DNA of 64,000 bases, from NCBI GenBank assembly GCA_022653075.1, contig JALCSB010000013.1:1-64000 (forward strand), given 5' to 3'. The translations under genes and the position numbers were made by a program. Positions 43,602 through 51,544 of the stretch are shown one piece after another. Each line of letters begins with the position of its first letter. Position 1 is the first letter of the stretch. Origin of the DNA: Intestinimonas sp. GTDB taxonomy: Bacteria; Bacillota; Clostridia; Oscillospirales; Oscillospiraceae. The notes beneath the pieces were generated by a model. It was given only the letters and a program-made list of their open reading frames with translations, was not told the origin of the DNA and made no database searches.

Positions 43602-44381
43602 ATGGAAGAAACAAAAAAAGTGGCGCAGAACAAGCAAGAGGACGCTGCCCTAAACCGGATACTACTATGGTTCGGCGGGGCTGTGGTGACGGAAGCCTTT
43701 ATGCTGTTCATTCGCCGCTTTTATCTTAATTATACGGTAAAAGAGATTATATTTGCTTATGAGCTGGAGAAGGTAATCCACATGCTGATCTATGTGGGCG
43801 CGGTGGGATTTGTGGTTTGCCTGCTCTGGACGCTGGCGGCCGCGAAGATACATAAGCCGACCGGATTGCCCCACATCTTAACCGTGGTTTTCGCCCTGAT
43901 GGGCATTTGCTGCGCGGTTACATGGTGGTACCAGGCCAGCGGTGTACATCTTCTTTGCGCACTTATCCCAGCGGTGACGGTTCTGGCACTGATTTATCAT
44001 CTTTATCAGAGAGAGTGTTTCCTCTCTATCGCGCTCACCAGCGCGGGTATTCTGGGCCTGTGGATTTTCCGGCGTGCCAACGGCGGCCACCGCGTGGTAG
44101 TATACAGCTATTTAACCGCGCTGGCGGTGCTTTTGATTGTGGTCACGCTGTTGACCCTTTTCCTTCAGAAAAGGGGCGGCCAGGTGGTTTGGCATAAAAG
44201 GCAGGTCCCCATTTTTTCCAAGAGTGCAGCTTACACACCGGTCTATGTGACCTGCGGGATGGTGGCGGCCGTTCTGATTGCTGGCGTAACCGCAGGTATG
44301 GCGGTGGCCTATTACCTTATGTTTGGACTGCTGGCATGGGTCTTTATTTTGGCCGTCTATTTTACGGTCAAACTGATGTAA
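43602..44381 (+). CDS. Hypothetical multi-pass membrane protein
   Basis: A 259-residue protein; the ATG at 43602 follows TAGGAG at eight bases and leaves a charged N-terminus before about seven hydrophobic segments. Between them are short loops, one with a RANGGHR turn near the middle. No catalytic motif or known family is apparent. It stands alone between a divergent MATE gene and a terminator. Confidence 0.65.
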   Translation: MEETKKVAQNKQEDAALNRILLWFGGAVVTEAFMLFIRRFYLNYTVKEIIFAYELEKVIHMLIYVGAVGFVVCLLWTLAAAKIHKPTGLPHILTVVFALMGICCAVTWWYQASGVHLLCALIPAVTVLALIYHLYQRECFLSIALTSAGILGLWIFRRANGGHRVVVYSYLTALAVLLIVVTLLTLFLQKRGGQVVWHKRQVPIFSKSAAYTPVYVTCGMVAAVLIAGVTAGMAVAYYLMFGLLAWVFILAVYFTVKLM

Positions 44382-44400
44382 ATCTCTTCTATTTAACAAA

Positions 44401-44439
44401 CAAAACGCGCGCACAATGCTGGGCTGTGCGCGCGTTTTG
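44401..44439 (+). terminator. Rho-independent terminator
   Basis: A perfect 15-base stem CAAAACGCGCGCACA / TGTGCGCGCGTTTTG with a nine-base loop, right after the membrane protein gene. Confidence 0.8.
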
Positions 44440-44495
44440 CCTTGCAAAGGACAGTATAAGAGCATCCTTTTCACTCGCGTAAAGGGGGAAACAAG

Positions 44496-45011
44496 ATGGC
44501 GGCATCTGCCAAGATCGAAGTACAGGAGCGGCTTGGGCATGGGTTTGCCACGGTTCTGATCGAGTATACCCCGATAGAGGGTGAAACAGAGTGTACAGTA
44601 CCGGAAGGCATTACAGAAATTGCACCCTGGGCTTTTAGTGCCTGCGGGATGCTTAAGCGGGTCCTTCTTCCGGATAGCCTGCGGGTAATCGGGGAGTACG
44701 CGTTTGATCACTGCACCGGAATCCGTGAAATGGTCATCCCTAAACATGTCGTGACGATAGGTACCGGTGCATTTCATCAATGCACCGCGTTGCGGCGGGT
44801 CTGCTGTCGGACTGCGAAGAAGCCAGACGGATGGGTGGATTATGAAACCGTCAGCTGCTGCACGGAAGACCGTATGTATTATAATGAAATTCGGTATTAT
44901 AGCTGGCTATTCGGCGTTACCATTCGGATGTGCGAGCTTGGCGCCGCCCGGAGCACGCGGCGCCGTATCCCAGGTGCCTGCAAAGTGGTCTGGAATTACA
45001 TGGACGGCTGA
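44496..45011 (+). CDS. Small BspA-type leucine-rich repeat protein
   Basis: A 171-residue protein with two to three LRR_5 repeats: VPEGITEIAPWAFSACGML, VLLPDSLRVIGEYAFDHCTG, VIPKHVVTIGTGAFHQCTAL. No signal peptide is visible, unlike the large surface BspA proteins, so this may be a cytoplasmic or truncated member. The last 60 residues contain a cysteine pair (SCC) and a basic stretch. AAGGGGG precedes the ATG. Function unknown. Confidence 0.75.
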   Translation: MAASAKIEVQERLGHGFATVLIEYTPIEGETECTVPEGITEIAPWAFSACGMLKRVLLPDSLRVIGEYAFDHCTGIREMVIPKHVVTIGTGAFHQCTALRRVCCRTAKKPDGWVDYETVSCCTEDRMYYNEIRYYSWLFGVTIRMCELGAARSTRRRIPGACKVVWNYMDG

Positions 45012-45156
45012 AGAAGCTATTTTGAACCATAGACAAAATTACCCGAAAGACTTACGGTCGGATAGATAGCCCAGTTATGATTGTGATTGAGATGAAAAGC
45101 AGGGCCAGTTCCGGACGGATAAGCTATTGGGAACGGACACCTGCTTCCAGTTCCGC

Positions 45157-46404
45157 TTATTTGACTTTCCAGCTAATACGGCGGGGCCTGACCTTGGAGT
45201 ATACGATTTCCTGCTCACTGTACAGTCCTGTATAGCCGGAGAGCATATAAGAAACCGCACTGGCCATGGCAAAGAGCGAAAGCCCTTTCCCGCCGAACAG
45301 TTCAAATGCCAAAAGAATGGAAGTAATCGGGCAATTGGTAACGCCGCAGAATACCGCGACAAGTCCCACTGCCGCGCCAAATGAAGGAGACAGACCGATT
45401 AACGGCGCGGCCGCGCAGCCAAAGGTGGCGCCGGTGAAAAATACAGGAACAATTTCACCTCCACGGAACCCGGCACCCAGTGAGACGACGGTAAACAGTA
45501 TTTTCAGCAGAAAGGCCTCCGGTTTTGCCTGCCCCTGCATAGCGGCCGCGATGATGTCGCCTCCCGCGCCGTTATAATCGTAACAGCCCGCCAAAAAGGT
45601 CAGGCAGATTACAATGGCGCCTCCCGCGGCGGCGCGCAGAACAGGCTTGGGCAGATATTTTCCATACAGCTTATGCCCCAACTGCATGGATTTGCAGAAG
45701 AAAATGGAGAGGAACGCGCACAGCGCACCCAGAATAACCACCTGCATCACGGCAACTATGGAAAGAGCGGGAATGCCCGTAATGACAAAAGCCGTGGGGG
45801 GCACGCCCAGAAAGGAAGCCAATTGGACGGCCACCAGGCAGGAGAGAATACAGGGGACAATGGCGGAATAGTGAATAACACCCACATGGACCATTTCCAT
45901 GGCAAACATGGCTGAGGTGAGCGGCGTACCAAACAGAGCGGAAAAGGCGGAGGCCATGCCGCATACAACCAGAATCCGTACGCTGTCTTGGCGGAGTTTC
46001 ATGGAATTACCGATATGAGAAGCAATGGAGCCGCCAATCTGCAGGACCGCGCCTTCACGGCCGGAGGACCCGCCCACCAGATGCGTGATAAGGGTGGACA
46101 GAAAGACAAGGGGCGCGGTGCGCAGTTTCATGGGCTCGTTTTCCCGTGCGGCCACCAGCACCAGATTGGTGCCACGATCCTTTTCCATCCCGCATATCCG
46201 GTACAGAAGGACGATAGAGGCGCCGCCCAGCGGCAGAAAATATATAAGCCAGGGGTGGCTGGTCCGCAGCGCGGTTACCACTTCAATGCCGTTGTGGAAA
46301 GCGACGCCGACGCTGCCCACCACAATACCGAGGGCGCAGGCGGCGACGATCCATTTTAAAAAGGCGATGATCCGAATCCAGGTTTCCTTTAGTGTTTGTT
46401 TCAT
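45157..46404 (-). CDS. CLC-family chloride channel or anion/proton antiporter
   Basis: A 415-residue CLC protein with about ten or more hydrophobic segments. The anion-pore motifs are GSSGREGAVLQIGG, where the usual GREGP has Ala for Pro, and GGEIVPVFF and GVTNCPITSILLAFELFG. The chosen start at 46404 has GGAG nine bases upstream; longer starts at 46428 and 46506 are possible. The GREGA variant resembles divergent CLC branches, some of which export fluoride, but no fluoride riboswitch is seen upstream. Ion specificity is open. Confidence 0.85.
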   Translation of the reverse strand: MKQTLKETWIRIIAFLKWIVAACALGIVVGSVGVAFHNGIEVVTALRTSHPWLIYFLPLGGASIVLLYRICGMEKDRGTNLVLVAARENEPMKLRTAPLVFLSTLITHLVGGSSGREGAVLQIGGSIASHIGNSMKLRQDSVRILVVCGMASAFSALFGTPLTSAMFAMEMVHVGVIHYSAIVPCILSCLVAVQLASFLGVPPTAFVITGIPALSIVAVMQVVILGALCAFLSIFFCKSMQLGHKLYGKYLPKPVLRAAAGGAIVICLTFLAGCYDYNGAGGDIIAAAMQGQAKPEAFLLKILFTVVSLGAGFRGGEIVPVFFTGATFGCAAAPLIGLSPSFGAAVGLVAVFCGVTNCPITSILLAFELFGGKGLSLFAMASAVSYMLSGYTGLYSEQEIVYSKVRPRRISWKVK

Positions 46405-46500
46405 TCCATTCAGCTCCACTTGTATCATATCTTTCACGAGGGCACGACAGTACCAATTAACCATTGTAACACATTTTTGTTCGACCTGGAATGAAAAATT

Positions 46501-46528
46501 TTGCATTCAGAATAAAAGGTGTTATAAT
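46501..46528 (+). promoter_or_regulatory. Promoter of the CBS-domain protein
   Basis: TTGCAT (46501-46506), 16-base spacer, perfect TATAAT (46523-46528), about 70 bases before the TTG start. Confidence 0.6.
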
Positions 46529-46602
46529 AAAAAGAAAATGTACTTGTAATTCCTGCCAGCCTGTGGCTGAAGTATGGAATTTCTAAATAGGGGGAAACTA
46601 CC

Positions 46603-47550
46603 TTGCCTCACCCGGAATGGACGACAGTTCTACTTTGCCTGCTCCTGTTTTTCCTGGGTTCGTTGCTGGCCGTGGCCATAAAGCCCTTTGGCCATTTGAT
46701 CCGGGGTATATTGGATACGCTGCTTCGCGTGACCCGGATTGACCCCAATGCGGGTCGGGACGACGTTTCGGAGGACCAGATCCGTGCACTGATGGATATC
46801 AGTGAGGAGAAGGGATCCATCGAGGCGGGTGAAAAAGAGATGATCGAGAACGTTTTCGCCTTTAATAACACGGTAGCCGAGGACGTAATGGTTCATCGCA
46901 CCGACATGGTGATGATCTGGACGGGGGATACCGCGAAGGATATTTTGAACACCATCCGTACCTCAGGCTTGTCCCGGTTTCCGGTCTATGAGGAGGACGC
47001 GGACGATATCGTGGGGATTCTGAATACCCGGGATTATCTGCTCAACGCCAGTCTACCGTCGCCGAAACCCACGAGGCAACTGCTGCGCAGCGCTTATTTC
47101 GTACCCGAGTCAGTGAGAGCGGATATACTGTTCCGGGATATGCAGAATAAAAAAGTACACATGGCCATTGTGGTGGATGAATACGGCGGCACCTCCGGTT
47201 TAGTTACCATGGAGGACCTGCTGGAAGAGATCGTGGGTAATATCTACGACGAGTTTGATCCGCAGGACGAGCAAGATATCATCCGGCTGGAAGATAATCT
47301 TTGGCGCATTTCCGGCTCGGCGGATTTGGACGAAGTGGGGAAAGCCCTGGACATGTCCTTTGATGAGGACGAAGAGTGTGACACGCTGGGAGGGCTGGTA
47401 TTCGACCAGCTTTCTGTAATACCCGAGGATGGATGTCAGGTGGAGGTGGAGACCTGCGGCCTGCACATCCGGGTGGAATCATTCAGCGAACGCCGTGTGG
47501 AGTGGGCGCTGGTTTCCAAACTGAAACCTGTTGAACCCGCCAAAGCATAA
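46603..47550 (+). CDS. CBS-domain / CorC-HlyC family protein, short form
   Basis: A 315-residue protein starting at a TTG with AGGGGG upstream. One hydrophobic segment (residues about 7-25) precedes a tandem CBS pair ([11 protein letters not shown] to [22 protein letters not shown]) and a C-terminal CorC_HlyC domain ([21 protein letters not shown]). The full CNNM/DUF21 membrane domain of TlyC-type proteins is absent, so this short form resembles CorC more than a transporter. The family is linked to Mg or Co homeostasis. A terminator follows at once. Confidence 0.85.
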   Translation: MPHPEWTTVLLCLLLFFLGSLLAVAIKPFGHLIRGILDTLLRVTRIDPNAGRDDVSEDQIRALMDISEEKGSIEAGEKEMIENVFAFNNTVAEDVMVHRTDMVMIWTGDTAKDILNTIRTSGLSRFPVYEEDADDIVGILNTRDYLLNASLPSPKPTRQLLRSAYFVPESVRADILFRDMQNKKVHMAIVVDEYGGTSGLVTMEDLLEEIVGNIYDEFDPQDEQDIIRLEDNLWRISGSADLDEVGKALDMSFDEDEECDTLGGLVFDQLSVIPEDGCQVEVETCGLHIRVESFSERRVEWALVSKLKPVEPAKA

Positions 47551-47582
47551 AAAGCCCGCGCATCGCAGAATGCGCGGGCTTT
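47551..47582 (+). terminator. Rho-independent terminator
   Basis: A perfect stem AAAGCCCGCGCA / TGCGCGGGCTTT with an eight-base loop, immediately after the stop of the CBS-domain gene. Confidence 0.8.
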
Positions 47583-47701
47583 ACCATAAAAGATAAATTC
47601 TAACTTTTACAAAAAAATTGCTTTTCTTGTATTCGGCTGTGTAGTATGATGAACACTAGACAGGAAAGACGGAAAAACAGATTCGAGGGAGGCACCTTTT
47701 A

Positions 47702-49123
47702 ATGAGAAAAACAAAAATTATCTGCACGCTCGGTCCGGCGGTGGACGATGAAGCTACCATTCGGAAGCTCATCGAGACCGGCATGAATGCGGCGCGGTTT
47801 AACTTTTCCCACGGAACTCATGAGAGCCACCGGGCGCAGCTACTGAAGCTGAAACACGCCAGAGATGAGATGGGAATTCCCGTGGCGACGATTCTGGATA
47901 CAAAGGGACCGGAGATCCGGGTCAAAAGCTTTTCCTCCGGCAGTGTGACACTGGTAAGGGATCAGGATTTTACCTTGACCACGGAGGACGTGATGGGTGA
48001 CAGTGCCCGTGTTTCAGTCACGTATGAGAATCTGCACAATGAGGTGAAGCCCGGCTGCCGTGTTCTGGTGGATGATGGTCTGATTGAACTGCGGGTGAAG
48101 GAGATTGAAGGTCACGATATCCACTGCCAGGTGGAGAACGGCGGGGTGCTTTCCAACAACAAAAGCATCAATATCCCGGACGTGAATATTTTGCTGCCCT
48201 CTCTCACCGAGCGGGATAAAGAAGACTTAAAATTTGCCGTCGAAAACGACTTCGATTTTATCGCCGCATCCTTTGTGCGGAAAGCGTCCGACGTCATGGA
48301 CATCCGCCATACGCTGGATGAGTGTGGTGGGCAGCATATCCGCATTATCGCGAAGATTGAGAATCGAGAGGGCGTTAATAATCTGGAAGAGATCATCTGC
48401 TCGGCCGACGGCCTCATGGTGGCCCGGGGTGATTTGGGTGTGGAAATCCCGGCCTATAAAGTGCCTATCTTACAGAAAAAGATGATTAAAGCTACGCTCG
48501 GAAAGGGGAAACCGGTCATCATTGCCACACAAATGCTGGATTCCATGATCCGGAATCCCCGGCCAACCCGGGCTGAGGTTTCCGATGTGGCCAACGCCGT
48601 ATTTGACGGTACCAGTTGCGTGATGCTCTCTGGTGAGACCGCGTCCGGCAAATACCCTGTGGAGGCTCTGAAAACCATGGCGGATACGGTTCAGGCCGCT
48701 GAGAGTGCGATCGACTATTGGGGCCGTTTCCGGAATGTGGGACAGCTGAACGGACCCTTGCCCATCAGTGATGCCATTACGCATTCCTGCTGTCTGACAG
48801 CTATGGATTTGAACGCCTCCGCCATTCTGGCAGCTACAAAATCTGGCTATACCGCCAATGTTATCTCCCGTTTCCGCCCCGCCTGCCCCATTTTCGCGAT
48901 GTGCCAGTCAGAGCAGTGCCGCCGTCAATTGGCGCTGTCCTGGGGGGTGCATCCGCTTTTATCAGGCAATGTGGATTCCACGGACCGCCTGTTCTCACTG
49001 GCGGTGGAGGTGGCCCAAAAGGAAGGGGCGGTTCACTCGGGCGATACGGTGGTGATTACGGCCGGCGTACCCATCGGTATCAGCGGCACGACCAATCTTA
49101 TCAAGGCACAGGCTGTGAGCTGA
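47702..49123 (+). CDS. pyk: Pyruvate kinase
   Basis: A 473-residue glycolytic enzyme making ATP and pyruvate from PEP and ADP. The N-terminus KTKIICTLGPAVDD, the substrate loop MNAARFNFSHG, the B-domain lid, KIENREG with the catalytic Lys, and MVARGDLGVEIP are all standard. It lacks the C-terminal PEP-utiliser extension found in Bacillus enzymes. AGGGAGG precedes the ATG. It is monocistronic, bounded by terminators on both sides. Confidence 0.97.
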   Translation: MRKTKIICTLGPAVDDEATIRKLIETGMNAARFNFSHGTHESHRAQLLKLKHARDEMGIPVATILDTKGPEIRVKSFSSGSVTLVRDQDFTLTTEDVMGDSARVSVTYENLHNEVKPGCRVLVDDGLIELRVKEIEGHDIHCQVENGGVLSNNKSINIPDVNILLPSLTERDKEDLKFAVENDFDFIAASFVRKASDVMDIRHTLDECGGQHIRIIAKIENREGVNNLEEIICSADGLMVARGDLGVEIPAYKVPILQKKMIKATLGKGKPVIIATQMLDSMIRNPRPTRAEVSDVANAVFDGTSCVMLSGETASGKYPVEALKTMADTVQAAESAIDYWGRFRNVGQLNGPLPISDAITHSCCLTAMDLNASAILAATKSGYTANVISRFRPACPIFAMCQSEQCRRQLALSWGVHPLLSGNVDSTDRLFSLAVEVAQKEGAVHSGDTVVITAGVPIGISGTTNLIKAQAVS

Positions 49124-49155
49124 ACAGGACAGAGTCCGCGTTTCAGACACGGTAA

Positions 49156-49195
49156 AAAAGCTCTGCGGGGACCGTTAGGTCCCCGCAGAGCTTTT
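49156..49195. terminator. Rho-independent terminator between pyk and EF-G-like gene
   Basis: A perfect 18-base stem (49156-49173 with 49178-49195) with a four-base loop, an A-tract on one side and a T-tract on the other. It can serve both convergent genes. Confidence 0.85.
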
Positions 49196-49253
49196 GCGTG
49201 ATACCGGAAATGTTGGGAAAAAAGGTGATACGCGGGGAAACCCCGCGTAAGGG

Positions 49254-51326
49254 TTATTCCGCGTGCTGCAAAGCCTTGGCTTCCGCAATTGCTTTCTCCT
49301 GCGCGGCGGGCGCGACCTCCTCATAACGGGTGAAATGATAGGTGAAGCTGCCGCGGCTTTGCGTGATGGAACGAAGATCAATAGCGTAAGAACTCATTTC
49401 GGACATGGGTACCTCGGCCTCTACAATCTGATTGTCTTCGCGGTCCGGATTCATGCCCAGGATGCGGCCCCGGCGTTTATTGAGGTCGCCGATGACATCG
49501 CCCATATATTGATCGGGAATGGTCACCTGAAGGGAGCCGATGGGCTCCAGCAGGACGGGAGAGGCGTTTGGCAGACCGGCCTTATAGGCCAGCTGCGCGG
49601 CGGTCTTAAAGGCCATTTCGGAGGAGTCCACCGGGTGGTAAGAGCCGTCCACCAGCGTGGCTTTCAGATGAACCACCGGATAGCCCGCCAGAACGCCGTG
49701 CTGAACGGCTTCACGTAAGCCCTTTTCTACGGCGGGGAAGAAGTTCTTGGGTACCGCGCCGCCGAACACATTTTCACAGAACTCCAGCTCTTCCTGCTCG
49801 CCCGGCTCGAACTCAATCCACACATCGCCGAACTGGCCGTGTCCGCCGCTCTGCTTTTTGTGGCGGCCCTGTACCTTGACCTTTTTGCGGATCTTTTCCC
49901 GGTAGGCCACGCGGGGCGTGGAGAGCTCGGCCTCTACGCCGAAGCGGGACTTCAGGCGGGCAACGATTACATCCAGCTGGATGTCGCCGGTGCCGGAGAG
50001 AACCACCTGGTGAGTTTCAGTGTTGTTGCTGACGGAAAAAGTGAGATCCTCCTCGCCCAGACGGGTGAGGCCGGCTGCGATTTTATCGTCCTGCCCTTTC
50101 ACTTTAGGCGCAATAGCCATGGAATAGCACGGTTTAGGCAGCTCCAGGCCCTCCAGCGCGACCACCTTGCGGGTATCGCAGAGAGTATCGCCGGTTTTAA
50201 CTTTTTCCATTTTTCCGATTGCGCCAATGTCGCCGCAGGCCAGCTCCTTCACTTCCTCGGATTTTTTGCCGTGCATTGTATACAAGCGGCCCAGTTTTTC
50301 CTGGGAGCCGGTCCGGCTATTGACCAGAGTAAGATCGGAAGTGATCGAGCCGGAGATCACCTTGACGAAGGAATATTTGCCGTACTGGTCGGATAACGTC
50401 TTAAAAACGAAGGCACAGGGTACGGCACCGGGGGAGACAGCGAACTTGATGGGCTCACCATGGGAGTCGATGCCGGCCTCGGGGCGCCCTTCCACCGGGC
50501 TGGGCAGCAGATTTACAATGTTGTCCAGCAGCATCTGGGTGCCCAGCCCGCTCAGGGCGCTGCCGCACACCACCGGGAAAATGGACAGGTCCTTCACACC
50601 GTCCCGCAGGCCGTGGATCATCTCGGCATAGGTAAACTCTTCCCCGGCGAAATAGCGCTCCATGAACTCCTCGCTGGTTTCAGCCACCGATTCAGCCAGA
50701 GTGGTATACAGATCAGAGAACACGCTCCGCTTGTTTTCGGGAATGGGGATTTCTACCCGGCTGCCCTTTCGAAATTCATAGGCACGCTTATTGAGCACGT
50801 CGATAATGCCGATGACTTTTTTGCGTTCGTCCCAAATGGGGGCGACTACCGGTGCGATATTTTTGCCAAACCGCTCGCGCAGGGTCTCGAACGCAGCGTT
50901 ATAATCAGAATTGTCCTCATCGGTTTTGGAGATGTAGAGAATGCGGGGTAACTTATGGGCCTCACAGTATTTCCAGGCCTTTTCCGCGCCTACGCTCATG
51001 CCGCTTTTGGCAGAGCATACAATAATGGCGGCGTCGGTTACGCGAAGGGACTCCATAACCTCGCCGGAAAAGTCGAAATAGCCCGGCGTATCCAGAATGT
51101 TGATTTTGCAACCTTTATATTCCACGGGCGCAACAGCGGCGGAGATGGAAAACTGGCGGCGGGTTTCTTCTGGGTCATAATCACATACGGTATTTCCGTC
51201 ACTGATTTTTCCCAGACGGTCAATCGTACCGGTGAGATACAGCATTGATTCGGCCAAGGAGGTTTTTCCGTTCCCGCCATGGCCCAGCAGACAGATATTG
51301 CGGATGTTTTGCGCGGAATAACTCAT
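49254..51326 (-). CDS. Elongation factor G-like translational GTPase
   Basis: A 690-residue GTPase with the EF-G domain order: G domain with GHGGNGKTSL (G1) and DTPGYFD (G3), domain II, and C-terminal domains III-V ending with the GDVIGDLNKRRGRILGM stretch. The G4 guanine motif, normally NKxD, reads SKTDED. It belongs to the EF-G paralogue group present beside canonical EF-G in many Firmicutes, whose role may be in recycling or stress; it stands apart from the str operon. Own promoter upstream. Confidence 0.88.
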   Translation of the reverse strand: MSYSAQNIRNICLLGHGGNGKTSLAESMLYLTGTIDRLGKISDGNTVCDYDPEETRRQFSISAAVAPVEYKGCKINILDTPGYFDFSGEVMESLRVTDAAIIVCSAKSGMSVGAEKAWKYCEAHKLPRILYISKTDEDNSDYNAAFETLRERFGKNIAPVVAPIWDERKKVIGIIDVLNKRAYEFRKGSRVEIPIPENKRSVFSDLYTTLAESVAETSEEFMERYFAGEEFTYAEMIHGLRDGVKDLSIFPVVCGSALSGLGTQMLLDNIVNLLPSPVEGRPEAGIDSHGEPIKFAVSPGAVPCAFVFKTLSDQYGKYSFVKVISGSITSDLTLVNSRTGSQEKLGRLYTMHGKKSEEVKELACGDIGAIGKMEKVKTGDTLCDTRKVVALEGLELPKPCYSMAIAPKVKGQDDKIAAGLTRLGEEDLTFSVSNNTETHQVVLSGTGDIQLDVIVARLKSRFGVEAELSTPRVAYREKIRKKVKVQGRHKKQSGGHGQFGDVWIEFEPGEQEELEFCENVFGGAVPKNFFPAVEKGLREAVQHGVLAGYPVVHLKATLVDGSYHPVDSSEMAFKTAAQLAYKAGLPNASPVLLEPIGSLQVTIPDQYMGDVIGDLNKRRGRILGMNPDREDNQIVEAEVPMSEMSSYAIDLRSITQSRGSFTYHFTRYEEVAPAAQEKAIAEAKALQHAE

Positions 51327-51395
51327 AGTCGTTTCCTCTCCTTACATTTGGAAAATCATGGACGGCACCCGTAGCGCTGTACCGCCGACGTCGTC

Positions 51396-51424
51396 ATTAT
51401 ACATCAAATTGCACAGTGTTACAA
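51396..51424 (-). promoter_or_regulatory. Promoter of the EF-G-like gene
   Basis: Minus-strand TTGTAA (51419-51424), 17-base spacer, TATAAT (51396-51401), about 65 bases before the start. The rest of the 218-base AT-rich gap up to the spoIIE stop shows no further element. Confidence 0.65.
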
Positions 51425-51544
51425 TAAAAATTTCAGAAAAATAGTGCAAAATGATAAAACGGCCTTAAATATTAAGAAAAAATGGGAAAATGCAAAAAAG
51501 AATGCTGCTTAAACCGTAAAAAGTATAAATATGGTCCTGAACGA

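Noticed and set aside
46405-46602. Fluoride riboswitch upstream of the CLC gene
   Set aside because: The conserved GGNGAUGG and pseudoknot elements of the crcB class are not present.
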